Shown here piece by piece: positions 1 through 6,629 of a stretch of DNA of 24,436 bases (position 1 is its first letter; each line of letters starts with the position of its first letter). The position numbers and the translations under genes were made by a program. The notes under the pieces are model-generated. The model had not been told where the DNA came from. It did no database searches and saw only the letters and a list, made by a program, of their open reading frames with translations. This DNA comes from Peptococcaceae bacterium. GTDB taxonomy: Bacteria > Bacillota > Dehalobacteriia > UBA7702. The stretch spans positions 1 through 24,436 of the forward strand of contig DXZC01000009.1 in NCBI GenBank assembly GCA_019415505.1, in the 5' to 3' direction.

Positions 1-24
1 CTCGGAGATGTGTATAAGAGACAG
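1..24 (+). other. Sequencing library adapter (Nextera/Tn5 mosaic end), not genomic
   Basis: The first 24 bases end in the Tn5 mosaic end AGATGTGTATAAGAGACAG, preceded by CTCGG, which is the end of the Illumina Nextera read-2 adapter. This is an untrimmed adapter at a contig end. Native sequence should start near position 25. Confidence 0.97.
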
Positions 25-75
25 CATTATCATCATAATAAGTCAATAAGTAAAAACAGAGGCTATATTACACCC

Positions 76-108
76 GCACTAAAAGCTGCCCGAAGGCAGC
101 TTTAGTGC
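76..108 (-). terminator. Stem-loop downstream of the 89-aa gene
   Basis: A 14-bp stem with one bulged base (GCACTAAAAGCTGCC and GGCAGCTTTAGTGC) closes a CGAA loop, which reads UUCG on the minus strand. It lies 17 bases past the stop of the minus-strand gene pair. The sequence after the stem is not U-rich on either strand, so it may act as a transcript-end stabiliser rather than a classical intrinsic terminator. Confidence 0.5.
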
Positions 109-124
109 AGTTGTAAAATTTAAT

Positions 125-394
125 TTAGTCTTTAATGTAACTGTTAATTGTATCTTTACATTCGCTGGGAGCGGAATAATACATTACCAACTCACCATTG
201 GCGTCCAATTCATAGGAATCTTCCACCAGTAAACCGTTTTCAGTTGCGGTCATGAGAGATTGCAAAACAGCTTTGTCGTTGAGCTTACGATGGGTCGGAT
301 ATTCGCTCTTTAAGGCTTTAACAATATCGGCCGAACAAGCTTTATCTACAGTGGTCATATACTTCAAAATAGCAAAGTTTAACGGTTTTTTCAT
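125..394 (-). CDS. Small winged-helix-like hypothetical protein
   Basis: An 89-residue soluble protein that I cannot assign to a named family. The N-terminal half (around residues 8-55) alternates helices and polar turns, and the C-terminal part looks like a short beta wing (residues 56-76, ending in a YYSAP stretch). This is the pattern of a small winged-helix DNA-binding domain, but it is only a fold impression. The start is well supported: AAGGAGG at 404-410 sits 9 bases upstream of the ATG. That SD lies inside the last codons of the permease gene, with a 4-base gap between the genes, so the two are probably translationally coupled. The context suggests an accessory or regulatory protein of the permease operon. 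No signal peptide or membrane segment is seen. Confidence 0.75.
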   Translation of the reverse strand: MKKPLNFAILKYMTTVDKACSADIVKALKSEYPTHRKLNDKAVLQSLMTATENGLLVEDSYELDANGELVMYYSAPSECKDTINSYIKD

Positions 395-398
395 AATA

Positions 399-1505
399 TT
401 AAGCCTCCTTCTTTCTTCTGAACAGATCCAGAGGATTCATAGCAATAAGCAGAATACCAAAAACTTCAACAACAGCCATTGTCCACTGGGTAGCAGTCAA
501 AGCAGGATAATCCCACTGCATGATAACGCCCATTAACAACCAGGAGCAAAGAGGTACCCAGAAGGAGTACATAGCATTGAGGGTCATACCCAAGGCAGCG
601 CCGCACATGGAGTTACCTTTGTACCACATACGGAAGGACTGGCCGCAGAAAAGACCGGAGAAGATGAACCAGATGATAGCGCCACCGGCAACAGCTCCGC
701 CTACCAAATAAACATAGATATTACCGGGAATGTCAGAGGTATTAAGCATAGCTCTGGCCATAACGCAAAAGATAGGTACAACGATGATCAAGTTGGTCAA
801 ACCGGAGGTGCACTGACGAATAGTAATACTGATGTCATCATCAATCATGGAAGTTGCAAAACCGCCGATACTACCTTCAATACCCCAGCCAACAGCAGCG
901 ATGAAAGCAATGCAGCAACCGATGAAAGCGCTCATATCAAGGCCGTCAAAACTGGTCCAGCCGATAACAACAGCAGCGCCGAAGCAAATGATGATACCAA
1001 CAACTTTACGGAAGTTCAGGGCCTGCTTTAAGAAAAAGTGGCCAATAATAGCGCCAACAGCCGCGCAGAGAGCGGTGATAGCAGCAGCAATACCACCGGC
1101 CATCATTAAGCCGATATTGTAGGCGGTAGCGGCGATAGGACCGCCAGCCAAAGCCACCCCAATCATAATAACGCCGGGTTTAGTTTTAAGGGTAGCGATA
1201 AAGTCACCAAATTTACCCTTAACGATAGCGATAACAACCTGCCAGACTGCGGAGCAAAAGTCATTGAGCCCAGCACCAACAGCGCAGAGTAGACAATAAC
1301 CTAAAATCGAGGCTCCAACGCCCAGTTCCCAAAAGGCCGGCCAATTACCTACCCCTTCACCTGCCACAATAAATGCGGAATACAGACCGTAAAGAATACC
1401 GGAAATTAAAGCTGTTATAACACCTTTCTTAAAAAAGGCGGCTTTACTTTTGGTATACTTCTCTTTTGCTGCCGCACTGGCTACTTGTTTTGTACCAATT
1501 GCCAT
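399..1505 (-). CDS. DMT/EamA-like multi-pass permease
   Basis: A 368-residue very hydrophobic protein with about ten predicted transmembrane helices rich in Gly/Ala. It has paired-repeat character, ends in a short basic cytoplasmic tail (FRRKKEA), and looks like the drug/metabolite transporter superfamily. The upstream ATG at 1523 has no ribosome site. The ATG at 1505 has GAAGGG 6 bases before it, so I place the start there. It lies downstream of a kinase-fold gene and overlaps translational signals with the 89-aa gene. LicB, the choline permease of lic operons, also belongs to the DMT group, and a LicA-like kinase lies 2 kb away. A choline or quaternary-amine substrate is therefore an attractive inference, not something shown. 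The protein is longer than a typical EamA carrier (about 300 aa). Confidence 0.75.
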   Translation of the reverse strand: MAIGTKQVASAAAKEKYTKSKAAFFKKGVITALISGILYGLYSAFIVAGEGVGNWPAFWELGVGASILGYCLLCAVGAGLNDFCSAVWQVVIAIVKGKFGDFIATLKTKPGVIMIGVALAGGPIAATAYNIGLMMAGGIAAAITALCAAVGAIIGHFFLKQALNFRKVVGIIICFGAAVVIGWTSFDGLDMSAFIGCCIAFIAAVGWGIEGSIGGFATSMIDDDISITIRQCTSGLTNLIIVVPIFCVMARAMLNTSDIPGNIYVYLVGGAVAGGAIIWFIFSGLFCGQSFRMWYKGNSMCGAALGMTLNAMYSFWVPLCSWLLMGVIMQWDYPALTATQWTMAVVEVFGILLIAMNPLDLFRRKKEA

Positions 1506-1548
1506 TAAAATCCCTTCTTTCATAAAAAATTTAAAAAGATATAATACC

Positions 1549-1609
1549 GGCAGATGGCAAATCTGCCATAAATTGAGTTGCTAAGGGGTTCCTGGCGGGG
1601 GGAACCCCT
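1549..1609 (-). promoter_or_regulatory. Two stem-loops in the permease leader
   Basis: The 252-base gap before the permease holds two hairpins: AGGGGTTCC/GGAACCCCT (1584-1592 with 1601-1609) and GGCAGAT/ATCTGCC (1549-1555 with 1561-1567). On the minus strand the second is followed by an A/T-rich tract with runs of T just before the start codon. This could be a terminator for the upstream kinase gene, an attenuator, or a structured leader. No known riboswitch class was recognised. Confidence 0.4.
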
Positions 1610-1653
1610 GCAAATCAAAAAATTAACATAATGATAATTTTTTTCTCGTATGT

Positions 1654-1659
1654 ATTATA
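1654..1659 (-). promoter_or_regulatory. Possible -10 box for the permease
   Basis: On the minus strand TATAAT lies about 45 bases upstream of the leader hairpins. No convincing -35 hexamer is found 16-18 bases upstream, so this is a weak candidate. The permease may instead be read from the sigma-54 promoter of the kinase gene upstream. Confidence 0.3.
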
Positions 1660-1757
1660 CTTGATCCGGCAAAAAATTTCTACCCCTTTTGTTTACTTTT
1701 TTTCAAAAAATTAAAAATATTGTCATTTTTTACCAGTGATTCAAGTTTTACCTGGGC

Positions 1758-2975
1758 TTATACATTTTTTATAACTTCATAAAGATCGTCAGCATGGTTG
1801 TCTATATAATGTAACAGCTTAACAATATGGGTTAGGTAGAAATAGTATTCATATTCATTGAATATTTCCCAATCCTCATAATAGCATAAAGACCAATTCA
1901 ACAGGTAAAGACCGGCGGCCAACATCATATAGGGGAAGGCTTTCTTTTCTTCATCAGTAAGGGGCGTTAAGGTACCTTCATTTTTAAGGAAACCATTGTA
2001 GCCATCTAAATAATAGCCAAAGCGGTCAAACCACAAACGCCCGTCAGTCTGGGCTTCCCAGGAAGAACAGGAATAAACTAAGGCAAAGCAAACGTCAAAG
2101 AGGCGGTAATCCAATTTGGACCAATCAAAATCGAATAAACCTATACATTTGCCATCCTTCCATTTCGCGTTACCAGGATGAATATCGCAATGGCAAGGCA
2201 CCTCAGGCATACCGGCGAGTAATTCCGGGGTTATACTGCTTTCCACTTTATCGCACATTTCCAAGAAAAAGGGCAAGGATTCTTTCCAGAGCCGGAGAAA
2301 ACGGTTATTCTCCGGCATACCTGAATCCTTATAGCAGTTGGAGAATATATCCTTAAATTGGTCTACATAGTCAAGAATCCGGGGTTCCTCTTTAGCGCCG
2401 GGGTCAAAGCCATTGGCAGCGTTGTGAAATTTAGCCAATATAATGGCAAATTCCGCGTCTTCCTCCGGCTTCATGTTAGTATTTATCCAATCATAGGTGT
2501 CCTCGCCATCTAAGAACTCATAGACGGCAAAGCAACGCTTTACGCGTTCACCTTCCTTTTCTTCCTCAACCTCCACAAAGGATTCGCCGGATTTCGTTCT
2601 AACAACGCCGCTGGCCTCCTTCATGCCGTGGGAGATAACGTAATCCAATAAGCTGTGCTCAACCTCTATATCACCATGGGTAATAGTCTTTTTATACTTT
2701 CTTACAAAATAGTCTTTTCTTTCGCCGTTTTCTTGTTCCATAATAACGCCGAAACTACGGTTGACATAGCCGCCGAATATTTCGTATGCGTCCACAATTT
2801 TACCTAAATGATAATAATGATCCATTAAATGGTTAAGTTGGCTTCTGGACATAGCCATTTCGGAAGTGGCGTACAGTTCGTCCACCGTACGTTTCATCGC
2901 CGAAAACTGAGAGCGCATAGCACCGAAATCATCGGCGTTTACTTCTTTAAGCTGTAATTTTCCTTCTACATTCAT
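1758..2975 (-). CDS. Aminoglycoside/choline-kinase-fold phosphotransferase
   Basis: A 405-residue cytoplasmic protein with the APH (phosphotransferase enzyme family) signature. The catalytic loop HCDIHPGN (Asp base, Asn metal ligand; around residues 280-287) is followed by the metal-binding LFDFDWS strand about 15 residues later. The long N-terminal part carries the ATP-binding lobe. The family transfers phosphate from ATP to small hydroxyl compounds such as choline, homoserine, methylthioribose or aminoglycosides; the substrate here is unknown. AAGGAGG lies 9 bases before the ATG. Transcription should start at the sigma-54 promoter at 3141-3156, leaving a leader of about 155 bases. It diverges from a second kinase of the same superfamily, and both appear controlled by the same operator. 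Resistance is unlikely as its job given the amine-metabolism context. Confidence 0.85.
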   Translation of the reverse strand: MNVEGKLQLKEVNADDFGAMRSQFSAMKRTVDELYATSEMAMSRSQLNHLMDHYYHLGKIVDAYEIFGGYVNRSFGVIMEQENGERKDYFVRKYKKTITHGDIEVEHSLLDYVISHGMKEASGVVRTKSGESFVEVEEEKEGERVKRCFAVYEFLDGEDTYDWINTNMKPEEDAEFAIILAKFHNAANGFDPGAKEEPRILDYVDQFKDIFSNCYKDSGMPENNRFLRLWKESLPFFLEMCDKVESSITPELLAGMPEVPCHCDIHPGNAKWKDGKCIGLFDFDWSKLDYRLFDVCFALVYSCSSWEAQTDGRLWFDRFGYYLDGYNGFLKNEGTLTPLTDEEKKAFPYMMLAAGLYLLNWSLCYYEDWEIFNEYEYYFYLTHIVKLLHYIDNHADDLYEVIKNV

Positions 2976-3140
2976 AAAATGGTACCTCCTTATTTGGCAG
3001 AATTAGTCCCACTAGGTACGGTATTCTACAATATTCGAGAAGCCTTTAATATCTTTTTACTCTATTGTAATATGTATTAAAGGATAATTTACCCCAAAAA
3101 TTTAAACTTTCCTATATCACGGGCTTATGTAGAATTTAAA

Positions 3141-3156
3141 TGCAAAAATCATGCCA
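3141..3156 (-). promoter_or_regulatory. Sigma-54 (-24/-12) promoter of the 1758-2975 kinase
   Basis: On the minus strand the sequence is TGGCATGATTTTTGCA. It has GG and GC elements separated by exactly 10 bases, matching the sigma-54 consensus. The gene begins about 165 bases downstream and the palindromic operator at 3231-3246 lies about 90 bases upstream, the usual arrangement for an enhancer-binding activator. Confidence 0.85.
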
Positions 3157-3230
3157 AAGTGCAAATTTTTCTAATAGCAAGGGAGAGCCACGTTCTTACC
3201 ACAACAAACCTAAATAAAATGGCATAAAGC

Positions 3231-3246
3231 AAGTCAAATATGACTT
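3231..3246. promoter_or_regulatory. Operator site A, AAGTC-N6-GACTT, shared upstream activating sequence
   Basis: AAGTCAAATATGACTT lies inside a longer perfect 20-bp inverted repeat (3229-3248, arms GCAAGTCA/TGACTTGC). It sits between the two divergent sigma-54 promoters, about 90 and 150 bases from them. The same motif recurs upstream of mttB and at the regulator promoter, so it is probably the binding site of the sigma-54 activator at 6630-8141. Confidence 0.75.
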
Positions 3247-3248
3247 GC

Positions 3249-3264
3249 GATTCAATAATGACTT
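3249..3264. promoter_or_regulatory. Degenerate second operator (site B)
   Basis: GATTC-AATAAT-GACTT has one perfect half and one 3/5 half in the same geometry, 18 bases after site A. Paired sites are common for sigma-54 activators. On sequence alone this copy is weak. Confidence 0.4.
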
Positions 3265-3378
3265 ATCTTTTGACAATATATCCAATTTTTTTCCTCACCA
3301 AGTAAAACTATTCCACTTTTCACCCTACTTTAACCGCTGATTTTGCTCCAGTTTTTTTTTAGGGTTATTTAACATTAT

Positions 3379-3394
3379 TGGCATAAATCTTGCA
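3379..3394 (+). promoter_or_regulatory. Sigma-54 (-24/-12) promoter of the LicA-like kinase
   Basis: TGGCATAAATCTTGCA has GG and GC 10 bases apart and closely matches the consensus. It shares the TGGCAT and TTGCA ends with the divergent promoter. A start near 3406 would give a leader of about 90 bases. Confidence 0.88.
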
Positions 3395-3496
3395 ATATAA
3401 TATTACGTACTTTTGTGGTGTAGATATATTATACCATAAAGTAAAAAAAAAGACAAAAAAACAGATTACATTATAATGAAAGAGGAGTAAAAAACT

Positions 3497-4465
3497 ATGG
3501 CAGATATCAAAGTATGCGACCAGACAAAACCCAATGAAGTTGAAGAAATTAAACGTATGGCCAAGGACTCCGGTTTATTTGGCGATAAAGTAATCGAAAG
3601 TATTACTTATATGCCCGGTGGCCTCACCAACAGAAACTTCAAAGTTGTTATTGACGGTAAAAAATGGGCTTTTCGTATTGCCGGGGCAGGAACTGCTGAA
3701 TACCTCAACCGTCCCTGTGAAAAAGCTGCTGTAGCTGCTGTGAAACATCTTGGCATTAGCCCTGAATTCTATTATTATGAAGTGGAAACCGGCTCCAACA
3801 TCTGCCGCTTTGTGGAAGGCACCACAATGAGAAAAGAAGATTTCCGCAACCGCACTGAAGTTAGAAAACATGCTGCCGAAATCTTAAACACCTATCATAA
3901 CAGCGGCGTTACCTTTGACGCTGCATTTGACCCCTTCACAGAAATTAAATCCTATCATCAATACTTAAAGGATAATAACTGGACTAGATTTTATCCTGAA
4001 ATGGAACAGCTTGATAAGGTATATGAAAAAATTAGACTTACCTTTGAAAAAAATCCTCCTCAACGCATTTGTTCCCACAATGACTGCCTTTCCGAAAACT
4101 TCCTTTTTGATGAAGAAAACGATAAAATGGAACTCATTGACTGGGAATATTGCGGTATGAATTTCTATAGCTTCGATGTAGCCGCCGTTATCAGTGAAAA
4201 CGACATGAACGAAGAACAGGAAGAAGATTTCCTGCAATACTACTTCAAAGGCGAACCTACAGAACGCCAAAGAGCGGAAGTTTTGATTGGTAAGTTCATC
4301 ATGGACGGACTTTGGGTTCCCTGGGCTTTGGTACAGAGCGTAACCAAGGTTGACGAAAGAGATGAGTACTGGGATTGGGGCTATGTACGTGTGAACAGAT
4401 GTATGAAGCACTTAGCTAATCCTAATTTTGACCATTATTTAGAATTATTAAATCAACCTGAGTAA
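3497..4465 (+). CDS. LicA-like choline kinase family phosphotransferase
   Basis: A 322-residue cytoplasmic protein of the choline/ethanolamine kinase group. Visible motifs: an N-terminal glycine-rich ATP loop (MPGGLTNRNFKV, around residues 38-49), the catalytic loop SHNDCLSENFLF (around 194-205), and LIDWEYCGMN (around 213-222), typical of choline kinases (IDWEYAG type) rather than antibiotic kinases. Members phosphorylate choline or related alcohols with ATP. AGAGGAG stands 8 bases before the ATG, a sigma-54 promoter lies about 100 bases upstream, and a strong terminator follows. Co-control with mttB suggests handling of choline or a related quaternary amine that could feed trimethylamine metabolism. 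The true substrate cannot be read from sequence; homoserine or thiamine-type kinases of the same fold are alternatives. Confidence 0.85.
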   Translation: MADIKVCDQTKPNEVEEIKRMAKDSGLFGDKVIESITYMPGGLTNRNFKVVIDGKKWAFRIAGAGTAEYLNRPCEKAAVAAVKHLGISPEFYYYEVETGSNICRFVEGTTMRKEDFRNRTEVRKHAAEILNTYHNSGVTFDAAFDPFTEIKSYHQYLKDNNWTRFYPEMEQLDKVYEKIRLTFEKNPPQRICSHNDCLSENFLFDEENDKMELIDWEYCGMNFYSFDVAAVISENDMNEEQEEDFLQYYFKGEPTERQRAEVLIGKFIMDGLWVPWALVQSVTKVDERDEYWDWGYVRVNRCMKHLANPNFDHYLELLNQPE

Positions 4466-4516
4466 ATTTGAGATTCTCCTTATTATTTGAATAATCCGAC
4501 CCTATCCTCACTTTAG

Positions 4517-4550
4517 CCCTGCTTTACGATTAAAGCAGGGTTCTTTTTTT
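4517..4550 (+). terminator. Intrinsic terminator of the LicA-like gene
   Basis: A perfect 10-bp stem (CCCTGCTTTA/TAAAGCAGGG) with a CGAT loop is followed directly by TTCTTTTTTT, 51 bases past the stop codon. This is a classical rho-independent terminator. Confidence 0.95.
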
Positions 4551-4559
4551 ACCTGTATT

Positions 4560-4840
4560 TTAATTCTATTATTTATTATAAAGAATACCCAACTAAGCAT
4601 CGGGAAATTAAGGTCATTGGCGCCTAATTAGGCTACCTGGGGATAATCTGGTGATAATCAAATGTTTAGCTAATCATAAATTCCTTTTATTTGGAGCACC
4701 AGTATAAGCGGCATAAGACTCTCTATGACAACGGCAGCCACAGATCCGGAGCAGGGCAGTCACTATTGACTTACCCTATGTCTGGAAAGATAAGTGTTGC
4801 TTTAATGGACTTGCCCCCTGCCAGATAAAATGGGTAAAAG
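4560..4840. other. Intergenic stretch with no recognised gene
   Basis: This lies between two convergent genes. I see no credible ORF. It holds a 12-bp self-complementary sequence, GCCTAATTAGGC (4622-4633), and an imperfect long-range pairing (GCAGGGCA at 4751-4758 with TGCCCCCTGC at 4812-4821). Inside that lies an operator-like element, CAGTC-ACTATT-GACTT (4757-4772). It may be a decayed insertion or an unrecognised structured RNA. Confidence 0.4.
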
Positions 4841-4902
4841 AAAGAGAGACGCTCACCTTCCCCACCTCCTTGGCAGGAAGATAACAGCGTCTCTCTCTTT
4901 TT
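4841..4902. terminator. Bidirectional terminator downstream of mttB
   Basis: GAGAGACGC (4844-4852) pairs with GCGTCTCTC (4887-4895), and an inner CTTCC/GGAAG helix extends it. T-rich flanks follow on both strands (TCTTTTTCT on plus, CTCTTTCTTTT on minus). It lies 29 bases past the mttB stop and would also catch read-through from the LicA-like gene. Confidence 0.75.
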
Positions 4903-4930
4903 CTGAAATATAATAGCCTAAGCTATTTTA

Positions 4931-6421
4931 TTATTTTTTAGCTCTCTTTTCAGCATATTCTTTCTGGGCTTCCAGAACATAATTATGCAGATCTTTTTGT
5001 ACGTTTTCGGGCAAGGGATTAGCATTTTTGCCGTTTTCCAACATATCAATAGCGATATCGTAGGAGCGTTCCAAAATGTCTTTGCCGCCGCCAGCCATCC
5101 AGTTATCAAACATTTGTCTGTTGATAATTTTGGGATTGGGAGCAGACAAGTTTTTGAAGTTAGCAAAAGTATGCATATGGCTGACGAATTCGCCGCCAGG
5201 GCCAACTTCAGTGATAACGGGCACAGCCAAATGTTCATCATCAACGGGCACGCCTTCGATGGTCTTAAGAATGAGACCAACAAATTCATGCTGCATGATT
5301 AATTGGGCAAAGTCCCAGGTAATACCATTTTCCAGCATACCGATACCATAAATCATATTGGCGCCTGCCAATGCGGGTAACATAGCTGTCAAAGTGGCTT
5401 CATGAGCGGATTGAGCGTCAACACACTTGGAATCGCACTAACCGCCAGATACCCAACTGGGAACTTTGTAGAATTGAGCCATTTTAGCTACAAAGGCGCT
5501 GAATAAAGCGGCTTCAGGGCTACCCATAGCGGAGCAGGTGGTTCTCAAGTCCATCATAGCGGTGGAGGAACCATATACCATAGGTACGCCTCTCTTCAAA
5601 GCCTGACCCAAAACAAACATTGCCAAAACTTCAGCATTATGTGTTACCATAGTACCTGCCAAATGAGCGCAGGTGGTGCCGCCAGCCATACCCAAGGGAT
5701 TAATTTTTACGGGAATGCCGAGTTTGGTGGCAAGAATTAAAGCGTCGGTGGCGCCTTCAGGAGCTACCAAGGGGCTGATGGGGTCAGTACTGGTGCCGAA
5801 GAAAGGTCTTTCTTTAAAGGCTTCTTCAGAGCCAGCTACCATGCAACCCATTTTGTAAGCGGCTTTAATATTTTCGGGGTCATGCATACCGATATAACCA
5901 GGTTTAGTGGTATTGTTCAGGAATGCTTCCAAAACATAAAGCTGACCTACGAAGGGGTCTACATCCTTGGGAACAATATTTCTTTCAAAAACAACGATGT
6001 TTTCCAACTGGTCAATGATTCTTACGGAGTTCCAAAGGTCATCCATGGTGGGGTCGCGACGTTCGCGAGTATAGGGGTCAATTACGTTGAGAGCTTCACC
6101 AAAGTTTACAAAACCGGTGCGGCCTGATTCACAATACCAATCTTTTTCCGGATCCCGACCAGTAGCGCGATAGTTAGGAGGAGCAACGCGCATTGCGTCT
6201 TCCACAACCCAAGCGGGGAATTTAACAATGTGAGTTTCTTCGTTTACATCGCAGCCCAGGCCGTCGTAAATTTCTCTAGCTTCCTTACTTTCCACCTTTA
6301 AGCCGACGTTTTTCATTACGTCCAGCGTAGCAAGATGGACTTCCCACAGTTCTTCCTCGGTAAACATATTCAAACCGAGAGCACTAGTACGTTTCGTGTT
6401 AACAAGTAAACCTCTAGCCAA
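4931..6421 (-). CDS. mttB: Trimethylamine:corrinoid methyltransferase MttB, UAG read as pyrrolysine
   Basis: The 496-residue product includes one amber codon at 5438-5440 (codon 328), read as pyrrolysine. The frame is continuous across the UAG: WVSGG, then UAG, then CDSKCVDAQSAHEATLTAM, homologous on both sides to the active-site region of MttB (Methanosarcina: pyrrolysine 334 of about 495). MttB moves a methyl group from trimethylamine to a Co(I) corrinoid protein; pyrrolysine activates the amine. Without suppression a 327-residue fragment would form. The start is taken as TTG at 6421 because GGAGG sits 8 bases before it; the ATG at 6436 overlaps that SD. Transcription is from a sigma-54 promoter at 6469-6484. 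No corrinoid protein, corrinoid reactivase, MtbA, pylT or pylSBCD is in the window, so these must be elsewhere. Non-Pyl MttB relatives (betaine methyltransferases) lack this codon. Confidence 0.93.
5438..5440 (-). other. In-frame amber codon, predicted pyrrolysine (codon 328 of mttB)
   Basis: UAG lies after a Gly-Gly pair and before CDSK, the position and context known for pyrrolysine in MttB. The reading frame stays open for 168 more codons to a TAA stop and keeps family similarity. TAA ends the gene, as it does most genes here. Confidence 0.92.
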
Positions 6422-6468
6422 AAATAACACCTCCATAGTTTTGATTTTTCTTGGACACTTTATAATAT

Positions 6469-6484
6469 TGCAAATACCATACCA
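6469..6484 (-). promoter_or_regulatory. Sigma-54 (-24/-12) promoter of mttB
   Basis: On the minus strand TGGTATGGTATTTGCA has GG and GC 10 bases apart. It differs from the two kinase promoters mainly by C to T in the -24 box. A start near 6457 gives a leader of about 36 bases with the SD well placed. An operator lies about 130 bases upstream at 6602-6617. Confidence 0.82.
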
Positions 6485-6601
6485 AAATATTTATCTAAGA
6501 AAAAAAAAGAGAAATAAATAGCTATACTCCTATTATATATAACTATTCAGAACAAAATTTTAGTTTACGGCGAAAAATATTTAACCCAAAATTGAAATTA
6601 T

Positions 6602-6617
6602 AAGTCAATTTTAACTT
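6602..6617. promoter_or_regulatory. Operator site C upstream of mttB
   Basis: AAGTC-AATTTT-AACTT matches the operator motif in 9 of 10 defined positions. It lies just past the stop codon of the activator gene and about 130 bases upstream of the mttB -24/-12 promoter, a typical enhancer distance. Confidence 0.6.
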
Positions 6618-6629
6618 AAAATAACAAAT

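Noticed and set aside
256..261. GSFTGA at residues 256-261 of the sigma-54 activator (protein coordinates) as a defective GAFTGA loop
   Set aside because: The Thr and the FTGA core needed for sigma-54 contact are kept; Ala to Ser at this position is, as far as I recall, seen in other activators.
1669..1684. Sigma-54 promoter for the permease
   Set aside because: The only GG/GC pair near TTGC has 12 bases between them.
1758..2975. Antibiotic resistance kinase
   Set aside because: The APH fold is shared by many metabolic kinases; promoter, operator and neighbours point to amine metabolism.
4560..4840. tRNA-Pyl, cobalamin riboswitch or other known RNA near mttB
   Set aside because: I searched for a CUA-anticodon cloverleaf and B12-box-like sequence on both strands and saw none.
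4931..6421. mttB as a pseudogene or two separate genes split by a nonsense mutation
   Set aside because: The frame is unchanged across the UAG, similarity continues on both sides, the codon is at the family pyrrolysine position, and promoter and RBS are intact.
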